A stretch of 64,000 nt of DNA from Adiantum capillus-veneris. Lineage: Eukaryota; Streptophyta; Polypodiopsida; Polypodiales; Pteridaceae. The first letter of the stretch is position 1, and every line of letters starts with the position of its first letter. The notes below the pieces were generated by a model. It was given only the letters and a program-made list of their open reading frames with translations. It made no database searches and was not told the origin of the DNA. A program made the translations under genes and the position numbers. The stretch covers positions 110,120,549-110,184,548 of the forward strand of contig CM043953.1 in the NCBI GenBank assembly GCA_014529385.2. The letters are read 5' to 3'. Positions 52,862 to 62,570 of the stretch are shown here, piece by piece.

Positions 52862-54919
52862 TCACACTGTCACAAACGGGAGCGCATAACAATATAAAAT
52901 ACATTCGGATAAATAGGATTTATCACTTATTACTGAAGCCAGAGGATATAGAGAGAAATAAATAGAGAGAGAGATAGAGAGTGAGAAGGTCGACACAGTA
53001 TTGGGGACGAGAAGATGGGCTGGCCCCCCCCCGTAACAGTATCTTTATTACTGAGGAGAAATCTATACAAGCACTTGAACCGAACGTATTACCACGTTCG
53101 TTCTAGAATAAGACTTGATGGTTCCCGGAAGCCTCAGCTTCCGATTCCTCGGGCAAAACCCTATTCCAAGGAACTTCCGTTCCTTATTCCAATTCCTCGA
53201 GAATCAAGGTTCTCGCCTCTCGATCTCACCTTCCAGACTCAGGGCATGGCATCCCTGCAACTCTTTTCCAACTCTCTTTCCAGAGTCCTCTTCCCGCAGA
53301 ACAACTCTGCTTTCCCGGACACGAAGTCCTTACTTGGGAATCCCAACTTCCGGATCACAACTTGAGAGACTACCTCTCTCCGATCCGTGGATCTACTTCC
53401 CAAACTCGGGTACGAAACCCTTGGGCTGATCTGGCTCTAGTTCCTCAGAGCGCTTTTCTCCTGCAGAGGTTCATACCTTCCTCTGCTCCTACTCCCTCAC
53501 TAAGAGGAAGTACACGTGCAAACAAATACTCAGAGTTCATAACATGAAAATCGTTACCTTCAAAGTCTCGACGCTCAAAACGCAACTCCGTTCTCGAAAA
53601 GCAATTCCCCGGAAGAGATCTCTCCATAGAAAATCCTCTCTTCCAATCCTACACACAAAAGAGGTGTGTTCTCGGGTTCCTTCTCGTAAATCAGCCCCGT
53701 CTACGACATTTATGGGCTGAAAACAGAGAAAAACAGCAACTTGTCGCGATGGAAACACGCTTTGTAGGCACTTCTTCGCGAGGGAACTCGCGCACTGGGT
53801 CTTGGCGACATCTGGTACACTTGGGGCAGCCATGGGCATCACCGGCAACGTCTTCTTTACGGCTGAAATTTGCAGCAGCATCTCCTCCTTGCAAAGATTG
53901 GTCCTCCCCTCTGAGTGAGGGCATGTGATGCTTTTATAGCTCCTAGCCACGGGCATGAATAGCTGCTCGTGTAGAGATCGCCGGTTTTTTTTTTTTTTTT
54001 TCTGTTCTGCCAGAAAAAGAGAGAGAAAACGCTGGCTGATCTGTTGCCTTATTTATCAGATGGTGCCCACTTATAAAGTGGGCGGCCGGCGTATTTTAAA
54101 AATAATCTGAACCTGCCCAAAAACTCAATAAAACCTTATAAGTTAAAAACAATAATAAGTGGGCGGTCGGCGTATTTTAAATATAATCTGAACTTGCCCA
54201 AAAACTCAATAAAACCTTATAAGTTAAAAACAATGCTTTCACAGCACTTCCCAGGCGTCCCTGGATGCAATCACATGCACAGTTGCAATGCAGACATAGA
54301 CTTCCTCGCGAGAAAGCATCTGCTTTCCCGAAGGGCAATCCCGCTTTCTCAAAAAGCATCTGTTTTTCCTCAAAGTTTCCTCTGAACCCATCTTCATTCA
54401 AGTGCTTGCTTTTTCCTTGTGCACAATTCTAACACAGTTCGGAATTTCCTCCCGACTATGGATATTCCCTTTTCGATGCACCCGTCACCCACCTTGTGAC
54501 GCATCAGGAATACCCATCACCTAGTCCTTTCCTACCGAACTTACGGTACAATCTCCTTCACGATGCTCTATGTCACCCATCCTATGATGCATCAGAGATG
54601 TCCGTTCCCAGATGGTCGGATACTTCTTTCCGATGCTCCCTGTCACCCATCCGATGTGACGCATTAGAAGTACCCGTTCTTGGTGGCCTTACAGATATTC
54701 CTGCTCTCAGTGCTCCCGTCATTACTTTGAATGATGCACTAGGAATACTCTGTACTCGGATGTCTCCAGTGAGAAAAGCCCTCTCACTTAAAATTCCAAT
54801 AATTCATTTAGAATTATTTTTCCTTGGTGTTCCAAGCGAGAAAACCCTCTCACTTATAAATCCAATATTCATTTAGAATTATTTTTCTGTAAGATAAAGC
54901 CAATTTAGCAACATCACAC
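52862..54919 (-). mobile_element. solo LTR, 2,046 bp
   Basis: 52868-54913, TGTCACAAACGGG to TTTAGCAACA on the plus strand, flanked by TCACAC on both sides. No internal region. On the minus strand GCTATAAAAG (about 53931-53940) is a good TATA box, so transcription would run leftwards. It contains an 81-bp tandem duplication. Solo LTRs arise by recombination between the two LTRs of one element. Small ORFs inside (for example 53015-53547) are not recognised. Confidence 0.85.
54076..54237. repeat. 81-bp tandem duplication in solo LTR
   Basis: Two units starting AAGTGGGCGG at 54076 and 54157, each ending AAGTTAAAAACAAT. They differ at a few bases. Confidence 0.92.
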
Positions 54920-55255
54920 CCCTTCACCCAAAGGACGTGTCTCTTCGCCAAAAGCCACACTCCTTCGACGACGACTGGTCACACCCCTTTGCTCTACGGG
55001 TGCGACTCTTTGCCCAATGGTTGCAGCTCTTCGCCGAAAGGATGTGTCTTTACGTCTAAAGTCGTGTCTCTTCACCAAGAGACGTGTCTTTTCATTTATG
55101 TCTCTTCGTCTCCTATATAAGGAGCCCTTGTATCACACATTCAATCAATAAAACGCAGAGTCTACTAAGTCTTGTCTCGAGTGCAGTTCAGTTTCTTAAG
55201 TCTTAATCATGAGTTTAAGTACTTAATTAAGGATTAGCATCTAGAATCCTTACAG

Positions 55256-55267
55256 TGGTATCAGAGC
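55256..55267 (+). other. tRNA-Met primer binding site (gypsy-N)
   Basis: TGGTATCAGAGC, one base after the LTR end at 55254. Confidence 0.93.
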
Positions 55268-56257
55268 AAATTTTTTCCGAGACCTGAAGGTTGTGAGCCT
55301 CTCACCCTCACCGCTACCCTCTCCCCCCCCCCCCCCTTCCCGGAGTTGCATGGAAGCAGAAGAAAGATGGTATGCATGTGCATACAAGCATGAGGTAACA
55401 TGAATTTTTATGTTCCAATTCTATAAATAAAGACAGAACACAGATGTGTGTGCGTAGTGTACCCGGAGAGCCTTGTGTACCTTTGCTCGGGTTGTGCTCC
55501 TTCTAACCCGCCCTCGCACCCCTTCCCACGAACGGGCACACGACAAACAACATGCCCCTTCTTCTCCGTGCTCGCACCTTTTCCAAAGGTTGTGCCCCTT
55601 TGAAGTTTGTGCACCCTTTCCCCAAATTATGTGCTCCTGTGCTGGCTGAATGCTGGCTGAATGAAGGGCTGAATTGCTGGCTGCTGAAAATGTCACCGAT
55701 GGGCTGAATTTTGCAAACGCTGGCTGAAACGCTGCCTTCTAATTTGCAAGCTTCCTGCTGAAATCTTTTACGCTGGCCAATATTCTACGCTGAGTCTTTA
55801 TTTTACGCTGGCAACACCCTTATAAGATTGAGAACTTAACTTATTAAAATACTCCAAAATTTCAGCCCCAAAGTGGCCGGCCAACATTCACTGACCCGCC
55901 CCAGTTTTTTAAACACATGTGAAAACAGCTTTTATGTGACTTTTGATCACATTCAGCTTATGCAAAAAAATAAAATAAAAAAAATTACGCTGCCTCTCCC
56001 TTGCTCTGCTCTGTGTTCACCTACTCTGCGCAAGACATTTCGCACACATGGCCGATGCGAACCAGTTTGCAAATTTTCCCCGATGAAATTTTGCGGGTGA
56101 ATTTCCCTACTTAGAACCGGAAGTGATAAATTCCCGATTCCCCGACTCTCGAGCGCGAACTTATTTCAGAGAGATTTTCCGCTCACGGAGCACCTGTCCC
56201 AGAACCGGTTCCCAACCCAGAACTTGCACTTGTTCGAGTTCTCTTTGAGGCATAATC
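55268..56257 (+). other. 5' leader of gypsy-N
   Basis: About 990 bp without a coding frame on the plus strand. A C run (55324-55336) and repeated GCTGGCTGAA motifs (55638-55735) are notable. Confidence 0.7.
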
Positions 56258-57165
56258 ATGCCGAATTCTCAGGATGGAGGTGGTCAATCTGACGATGCCC
56301 TTACTCTTATTAAGGAGCAGATTGCAACACTTTCCGCAAGCCTCGCATCACTTCACACTCGCTTGGATGAGATACGCACTTCTCGAAGTCGACCTGTTGT
56401 TTCTCGAACTACAAATGCAGCATCTTCAACACCTTCTTTCGAAGCTTCAATGGACGAACCAAACGAACCAGATCCAACTGAAGAGGTAGACAATTGCGAA
56501 CTTCAATTACTTTACAAAATTTTTAATGCTGCACAGAAGAAGAAGCTTGATATTAAACTGCCGGAACCATACACTGGTGGCCGCGACAAGCGCGTGCTGG
56601 ACCAATGGCTGTTCAAAATGGAGATTTACTTATCGAACACGGACTTGGTCGAGAGTAAAAAAGTTGCACTTGCTAGTTCTCTGCTCAAAGACACAGCATT
56701 TCTTTGGTGGCAATGACGGGTTGCTGATGGTAAACACACCTTCTTGGGATAAATTCCGGCGTGCTATTCGCAAGGCGTTCGAACCTGCTAATGCGGATTT
56801 TCATGCCCGATCCTCTCTTCGCTGCCTGAGCCAAACAGGTTCCTTGGCCACGTACATCACAGAGTTCCAAAGGCTAACTCTTGAGATAGAGACCCTTAGT
56901 CCCTCTGATAAACTTCACAGCTTTATCGACGGACTCAAACCCAACTTGAAGGACGATGTGCACAAATACAACCCTACCACCTTGGATGCTGTAATTGCCT
57001 ATGTGGAGCGTCTTGGCGATAATCGGCGCCCTACACGGAATTTTCTCCCTGGTAACAGATCTTCAAATAGCGCTCGCTTTTCACAGTGTGATCGCAGAGA
57101 CAACTATAACCAAAATCAGCAACATCAGACTCAGTTCAGACAGCAAGCAACGCAACCTTATTAAA
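56258..57165 (+). pseudogene. gypsy-N gag
   Basis: ATG at 56258 (MPNSQDGGGQSDDALTLIKE), a coiled-coil-like N-terminus (IATLSASLASLHTRLDEI), then the capsid domain KLPEPYTGGRDKRVLDQWLF. The frame ends at TGA after AFLWWQ (56716) and the rest is one frame over (56526-57164: SWDKFRRAIRKAFEP; CLSQTGSLATYITEFQRLTLE; KLHSFIDGLKPNLKDDV). A single frameshift between FLWWQ and SWDKF separates the two halves. Gag would form the particle. Confidence 0.9.
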
Positions 57166-57930
57166 CTTCAAGGTTCTATTCTCAAGATCGACAGTCTGAA
57201 AGCAGATCTTCTATACATGTTCCTCCACTTGATCGTGGTAAAGAACGTGATTTTTCTCAAGATCGGCATTCCAATACTCAGCAAGGCTCTTCGTCAAATG
57301 GATCTTCGACTTCAAAGAAGGAAGGATTATGTACTGGTGACCATAGATGGTATCAATGTCCAAAGAGACCAAATCCGTCTAATTCGAAAAGAAATTCCAA
57401 CGCGGAAACATCATCGAATTTTGAACAACCAGACTTTGCTAAGGATAAAGGAAAATTTGTGGTTAATACGATTCGTGTCTCAAAGGATACGACTATTCTT
57501 ATGAAGCATACTCAGTGCAATTCTTCAGTTTTGGAGCCTCTCTCAAAGCAAGTTTTGAGCCTTCTTGGAACTATCAATGGTCGCTCCATCAATATTTTGG
57601 TGGACAACGATGCTCGAATAATTTCGTCAGCACTGAGATAGTTCAACAGCTTGGCTTACGAACTCAGAAGACATCTCACTTATATGATGTGGAATTAGCA
57701 GATGGATCAATTTTGACTTGTGATCAGACAGTTCGATAGTTGCAGTTCGAGATTCAAACTTATGCAGATCAACTGGATTTTGAAGTCATGCCTTTATCTT
57801 ATTACGACATGATTCTTGGTCAGCATTAATTATTCCAATATGATCCAGCAATTAGCTTTCGAGGACATACTATCAATTTGTGCAAAGATGGACGTGAATT
57901 GACTTTACACGGGCTTTCTCATGCAGAAGA
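57165..57930 (+). pseudogene. gypsy-N zinc-knuckle and protease remnant
   Basis: A knuckle-like CTGDHRWYQC occurs near 57334 (the usual CxxCxxxGHxxxxC has lost a cysteine). Protease remnant: LGTINGRSINILVDNDAR, where the catalytic D-S-G-A is D-N-D-A, then ELADGSILTC and, after a stop, MILGQ. At least three stops (57740, 57829, 57931 region) interrupt it. The active site is lost. Confidence 0.8.
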
Positions 57931-58590
57931 GTGATTCAAGCCTCACGTGTACTAGTCAAGCGACATGATACAGTGGATTATGAAGAGAATATGATTTCCG
58001 ATGCAGATGCAGATATTATTATTGATGAATTTTTGAATTCATTAACTTCTCCCGAATCAATTGATGAAGACAAAGATAAAGATATAGTTGCAGATTCCGA
58101 GTCTGAAGAGAACTATGCTTTCTTTGATTCTTTACTGGATGATGATATGCCAATTACAAGTCATGAAGTTACAGTTTCAGAAGATGATTCTGAAGAATTT
58201 TGGGATTCATTATTGGAAGATGATTACAGTCTCAAGCCAAAATCCTCTCCAGTGATTACTAAAGTTGAAGTTACCCCATCTGAAGAGTATCTTGAGAAGA
58301 TTTCCTCTTCCCCAAGTATTTCGCAGTTACTCGAAGATTTTGAACCAGAAATCTTACGTCACATGAAGAATTTTGAAGATCAATCTCTTGTTGCAGTCAA
58401 CCTGATTAAGCAAGATTCCTCTAAAAAGTCTTTGAACATTGCAATGATATGGGACTTAGCAGTCAAAGCAAAAAGGTTTCGCAAGAAGCAAAGGTTCAAG
58501 ACAAAGGTTTCCGATAACTCAAAGATTGAAGATTTTCGAAGATTCAATGCTTTTCCAGAGTTCTATCAACATCAGAAGTCATTTCTTTGA
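57931..58590 (+). CDS. acidic ORF of gypsy-N, 219 aa, unknown function
   Basis: Uninterrupted frame to a TGA at 58588, with a nominal non-ATG start. An in-frame ATG (MISDADADIIIDEF) lies 20 codons in. Residues 20-115 are rich in Asp, Glu and Ser (repeated DSLL.DD blocks: FFDSLLDDDMP, FWDSLLEDDYS). Residues 165-219 are basic (KAKRFRKKQRFKTKV). It lies between the protease and the polypurine tract, where RT and integrase should be. No known domain. It is the only long open frame left in this element, so it may have been kept by selection, or may simply be young. Confidence 0.5.
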   Translation: MIQASRVLVKRHDTVDYEENMISDADADIIIDEFLNSLTSPESIDEDKDKDIVADSESEENYAFFDSLLDDDMPITSHEVTVSEDDSEEFWDSLLEDDYSLKPKSSPVITKVEVTPSEEYLEKISSSPSISQLLEDFEPEILRHMKNFEDQSLVAVNLIKQDSSKKSLNIAMIWDLAVKAKRFRKKQRFKTKVSDNSKIEDFRRFNAFPEFYQHQKSFL

Positions 58591-58607
58591 CACGGGCTCT
58601 CATTTTC

Positions 58608-58619
58608 AATGGGAGGGAA
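58608..58619 (+). other. polypurine tract (gypsy-N)
   Basis: AATGGGAGGGAA directly before the 3' LTR start TGTCACG. Confidence 0.85.
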
Positions 58620-59051
58620 TGTCACGATTGTGACTATGTTAACAGCATTACATCTACTCCTAGTTGCAGATATGCGAAGTGCCATGCCAAGGAGGACCCC
58701 TGCGCTTGGATGGTCACACCCCTTCACCCAAAGGACGTGTCTCTTCGCCAAAAGCCACACTCCTTCGACGACTGGTCACACCCCTTTGCTCTACGGGTGC
58801 GACTCTTCGCCCAATGGTTGCAGCTCTTCGCCGAAAGGATGTGTCTTTACGTCTAAAGTCGTGTCTCTTCACCAAGAGACGTGTCTTTTCATTTATGTCT
58901 CTTCGTCTCCTATATAAGGAGCCCTTGTATCACACATTCAATCAATAAAACGCAGAGTCTACTAAGTTTTGTCTCGAGTACAGTTCAGTTTCTTAAGTCT
59001 TAATCATGAGTTTAAGTACTTAATTAAGGATTAGCATCTAGAATCCTTACA
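58620..59051 (+). repeat. gypsy-N 3' LTR
   Basis: 432 bp, TGTCACGATTGTGAC to GAATCCTTACA. TATA box CCTATATAAGG (58909-58919). Upstream of it, five copies of a GTGTCTYTTCRNC-like motif occur between about 58735 and 58908. Confidence 0.95.
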
Positions 59052-59056
59052 TTGGC

Positions 59057-59422
59057 ACCTGGATCAAAGAAGATGAGTGCCGTCTGATCCCTGACTTTAC
59101 CCCATGCCTTGCATAACTCACTTGCATCTGTGTTGGGCCTGTCACCCACCATGTCTGGCACTAAACCTGCCGTGGGTTTAGGCTTCTTGCCTTTCTGGTC
59201 TTCTTTATCCTTTGAGTCAGCTGGTCTTTTCCTTTGTGGACAATTGATAGAAAAGTGACCAGGCTGCTCGCATATAAAGCATTTGTTCTCAGCCATTAGG
59301 ACCTTCTTTTCCTCGAGCGACTTGCGCACAAAAGGCTTCCTTTTCTGTTTCTTTGCCTGCGCTCCAGAAGTCCCGGCTGAATCCTTGTCTTTGGTTGGCC
59401 TTTTCTGACCCCTGTGACGCAT
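59057..59422 (-). pseudogene. chromovirus zinc knuckle and protease start
   Basis: 132-residue frame with CCHC knuckle CFICEQPGHFSINC, a lysine-rich linker, and the protease start QTALIFFDPGA (active site D-P-G-A, expected D-(S/T)-G-A). It is then cut by gypsy-N. The protease's second half is at 52549-52767. Confidence 0.88.
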
Positions 59423-60116
59423 CCGGAGCCGTTTTCACAAAGGGCTTCTTCGCTGAATTTTTCTTTTGCTGCCCTCCTTTGTCGTTGCTTGGAAATCCAC
59501 TGTCCTCTCCTTTCAACAAGGCAAGACCAGTGTTCGCAACTTCCATAAGCTGAGTGAGGGTAGCCACTTTGTTCTTTGTACAGTAATCGCGAAGCCCTTT
59601 AGGCAACCCACAACAGTACTTCTCTATCTGCTCTGTCAATGGCACAAATCTGTAGGAGGTCACTGAGAGTAACGCTTTACAAAACCTCCTATTGTACTCC
59701 AGCAAGCTCTTGCACGAAGTTGAAGTAAGCTGGTGCCAATGTGTCATGACGTTGGCTTCAAATTCATTTGACAGCCAAGCAGATGCAAACATTTGCTTGA
59801 AGTAAACCCAAGTGGCGGGTGCCTGTCCTTGCATTAACAATGTCGTCCACCATGTAAGTGCATTGTCCTTTAAGAAAGTGGCAGCTTTCCTGACCTTCGA
59901 GGCCTCTGTAAAATTCCCTCCCGCATAAGCTGTATCAAACTGCTGGAGGAAGGTAAGAGCCTTTGCTTTATCTTCAAAGCCATTGAAAGTACTGAACTTT
60001 ACAGCTGCACCATCCTCTTTGTAAGCTTTCGGCTTCTCCAGTGTCCCCAAGTTTGTCATAAGGGATGGTCTGCAACATGGGCACTGTAGTAGGCATGATC
60101 GGCACATCTTGGCCAT
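59289..60116 (-). pseudogene. chromovirus gag capsid domain
   Basis: 275-residue frame: VKFSTFNGFEDKAKALTFLQ, FLKDNALTWWTTLLMQG, KQMFASAWLSNEFEANVMTH and YCCGLPKGLRDYCTKNKVAT, the Retrotrans_gag layout. It overlaps the knuckle frame (59024-59422) at its end in another register, a frameshift. It continues from the N-terminal frame at 59974-60912 with another shift near 60000-60110. Confidence 0.88.
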
Positions 60117-60912
60117 TCACATTTTGCGTCAGAGGTGCAATATCTGGTTGCTGTCCAAAAAAACCAGCCATGCCAAAATGACCCTGTGGCACCCCAAACT
60201 GGTCGTGGTTGCTCTGAAAACCCTGCTGCATGCCGATACTACCATACATGGGGTTTGGCATGATGCCTTGCATACCCCCGAACATTGTTCCTGGCATGTA
60301 CGACTGACTTCCAGGCGCATAACCAGCCATACTTTGGAACACTGATCCACCCTCGAAATACCCAGGATGTACCGTGGGTGGTGGAAAAACTGAGTGCATA
60401 GCCTGGTATCCAGTTCCCTGTCCATTCAAGACAGCATGCTGGCTCTGAAAGGTGGTGGGCTGAACTGGCATAACCTGTGGAATAGGCGCTCTAGCCACTT
60501 GTTCAAGCACGGGAGGAACCTGTTTTGGAGCCCCCGACTCCGCAACATGCAAGTGTTCCCTTTCCTCCTGAGCCGCATGAAGTACCTGGGCTTGAGCATC
60601 AACAAGCTTCGTACGAGGCGTAGGTTGCCTATTTTGCTGTTGCACTGGTGGCGCTTGCAAAAACTCCATAAACCTTGGATTCTGCACCAGTTGCGAAAAG
60701 ACATTCACCACGGCAACTAATTGAGTCTTGAACGCATCATCCTCAAGTTGCCCAGTCATAAAGCCCTCTACTACTGGAGGGACATTCAGGTTGACAGGAG
60801 GTACAGACTGACGTGGCCGTGAGCTCTGGCCAATCTCGAAAACCATAGGGATCTCCTGCCTGTCCTTTGAAGAGGAACCCTCTTCCATAATGCCCTTCCC
60901 CTTGTCAGTCAT
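59974..60912 (-). pseudogene. chromovirus gag N-terminal region
   Basis: 312-residue frame from an ATG at 60912 (MTDKGKGIMEEGSSSKDRQE). It is rich in Gln, Pro, Met and Gly with no globular motif, apart from VVNVFSQLVQNPRFMEFLQ (about residue 68). Repeats of MFGGMQGIMPNPMYGSIG type occur around residues 210-240. A disordered N-terminus like this is common in plant gypsy gag. Confidence 0.8.
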
Positions 60913-60990
60913 AGTGTAATCCGGCGTTCTTGCACTCTGTCTTTACCCAAAACAATCTATGCTCACTCTTTAAGGAAAAAGTGATTGATA

Positions 60991-61007
60991 TCCCGGCAAT
61001 GGAACCA
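60991..61007 (-). other. primer binding site (chromovirus)
   Basis: The minus strand reads TGGTTCCATTGCCGGGA, directly adjoining the 5' LTR. The primer tRNA was not identified; it is neither the usual TGGTATCAGAGC (Met) nor the TGGCGCC type. Confidence 0.7.
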
Positions 61008-62565
61008 TGAAACCGGCCTGTAGGGCGGTAGGCGTTGGCTTTCACCCGAAATTCTTTACTTTAGACACACACACAGAGCACTTTGCAAAGGTAACCTGTA
61101 ATGGGGATTAACACCTAAGTACACACACGGCTCGGAAGCTAGAATGCTCCGAGCAAACGCCGACAACCTGTAGGCCCCAAAATTGGCGCCCCTTTCGGTA
61201 TTTCTTTATTCTTTAACAGAGGGAATAAAACCTGTGATCTCCTACAAGCTACCCCGCACAATCTAGGCTAAGAAACACCTGTTCTGGCCCGATTTCGGCA
61301 GCATAACTGTACTAGGACGCTTCACAGTCAGTATCCGCACGCAATAGGTGACTTTCCCGACGCATACGGACACTTTGCAAAACCTGGTGAGAATCTGCAG
61401 CATGCTGAATTCTCTGTTTTCTGCCCCGAAAATGTGCCCGTTCACCTGTACAACGGTCCCCTCGCGTCCCCGAACCTCCTGGGGGTATTTAGGGCCGAAA
61501 CCCTAAACCTGCAAAAATACACAGCAGGCTGTAATTCCCTGTTTTGGGCTCCGTTTCGCGTGCCGGTCGCATCTGTAGCAAGACCTCAAGCTCCCGCACT
61601 TGTAGGGCTACTTGCCCTTTGAATCAGACAAGATTTCTGGTGTGAAACCTCTCCGGATTCACCTGTACCTGCGGGGGATTAGCCGCTAACTAGTCCAGTA
61701 CTTGTGCAAGAGGTTCTTGCCTCAGCAATTGCGCATGAACCCACATAACTGTACATTGGTCAAATGAAAAGCCCACTAGTGGGGCATAACATACTGCTCG
61801 TAGGGGAGAGAGAGAGCAGTGCGTAGCGTGCAGGGCATCACTCCTGGCACCGCATTGTACATAAGAGGGAAAGGAGGCACTCCATAGCTCTTAACCTGTG
61901 ACAGAGAGTTGCAAATGAGCCTCCCAGCTATAAAATCAGCGCCAACTCTTCCTTGCATTGGAAAGTGCACAAAAATGTGACACTTGCGCATTTACAAGCA
62001 TTTTCCCGTTTTGGGTTCGCCGCTTAACAATATCCCAATTGATCGCCCAGTTGACTTCGCGGCAGAGTTGTAAAATGTTCTCCTAGTCATACCGGAGGTA
62101 ATGACGCGAACACATTTCTCGGCCCAAAATAGCAGTTCCCTAAATTTTAGGAGATGCTTCTGTTGGGCTCCCAGTGGTCTTCTAACCATCTATCCTCATT
62201 GGGACCGCATCCAAAAATGCAATGTGGCCCAACTGTCGGATACTTTTTTGTTGGTAGTCACACCTTGACTCTAGGCCTTTATTGAGTTCACTTCCTAGTA
62301 TCCACCAACTTACTAAGTGCGACGGGGGGACCTATATGATCTTGCTCTGAGCCTAGACATCCTCTTACCATACGAATTCCAGTGCCGACCACTACCCATC
62401 TGCGGGTGAAACTACCGTTCACATTGGCCATGCAATGTCCGACCATTTGCTACTTCAAGAAGAGGGTCTCAAAAATAAAACAAAATCCCTTGGAAAGAAA
62501 CCAACAACTAAAGTTAGCAGTTGCCACGTCCTCGTGACAGTTAACCGTTGCCACGTCCCCGTGAC
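61008..62565 (-). repeat. chromovirus 5' LTR
   Basis: About 1,558 bp, TGAAACCGGCCTGTAGGG to CCCCGTGAC. Collinear with 48009-49561 except for the inverted 103 bp at 61255-61357 and small indels. It is followed by the target duplication TCGGT (62566-62570). Confidence 0.92.
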
Positions 62566-62570
62566 TCGGT

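Larger units (their letters stand above)
52768..55254 (+). repeat. gypsy-N 5' LTR, split by a solo LTR
   Basis: 52768-52867 and 54914-55254 match the 3' LTR at 58620-59051. TATA box TATATAAGG near 55114; polyadenylation-like AATAAA near 55146. Confidence 0.92.
52763..59056 (+). mobile_element. gypsy-N: RT-less plus-strand LTR element
   Basis: Element 52768-59051 flanked by TTGGC on both sides (52763-52767, 59052-59056). The right LTR is 432 bp; the left LTR is the same but split by a solo LTR (52868-54913). A tRNA-Met primer site and purine tract are in place. Inside are gag, a damaged protease and a 219-aa acidic ORF, with no RT, RNase H or integrase. It inserted into the chromovirus protease (after DPGA on the minus strand). 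Confidence 0.93.
48009..62565 (-). mobile_element. Ty3/gypsy chromovirus with nested insertions
   Basis: Minus-strand element with LTRs of about 1.55 kb (48009-49561 and 61008-62565). It is flanked by TCGGT on both sides (48003-48007, 62566-62570), with one extra T next to the left LTR. Gag, protease, part of RT, RNase H end, integrase and a chromodomain are present. Removing the nested gypsy-N (with its duplication) and the MITE leaves about 7.5 kb, a normal size. The RT core is deleted and the chromodomain frame is broken. Confidence 0.9.

Noticed and set aside
53015-53547. 116-aa and neighbouring ORFs at 53.0-53.5 kb
   Set aside because: They lie inside a solo LTR bounded by TCACAC duplications; Leu/Ser/Pro-rich with no recognised motif.
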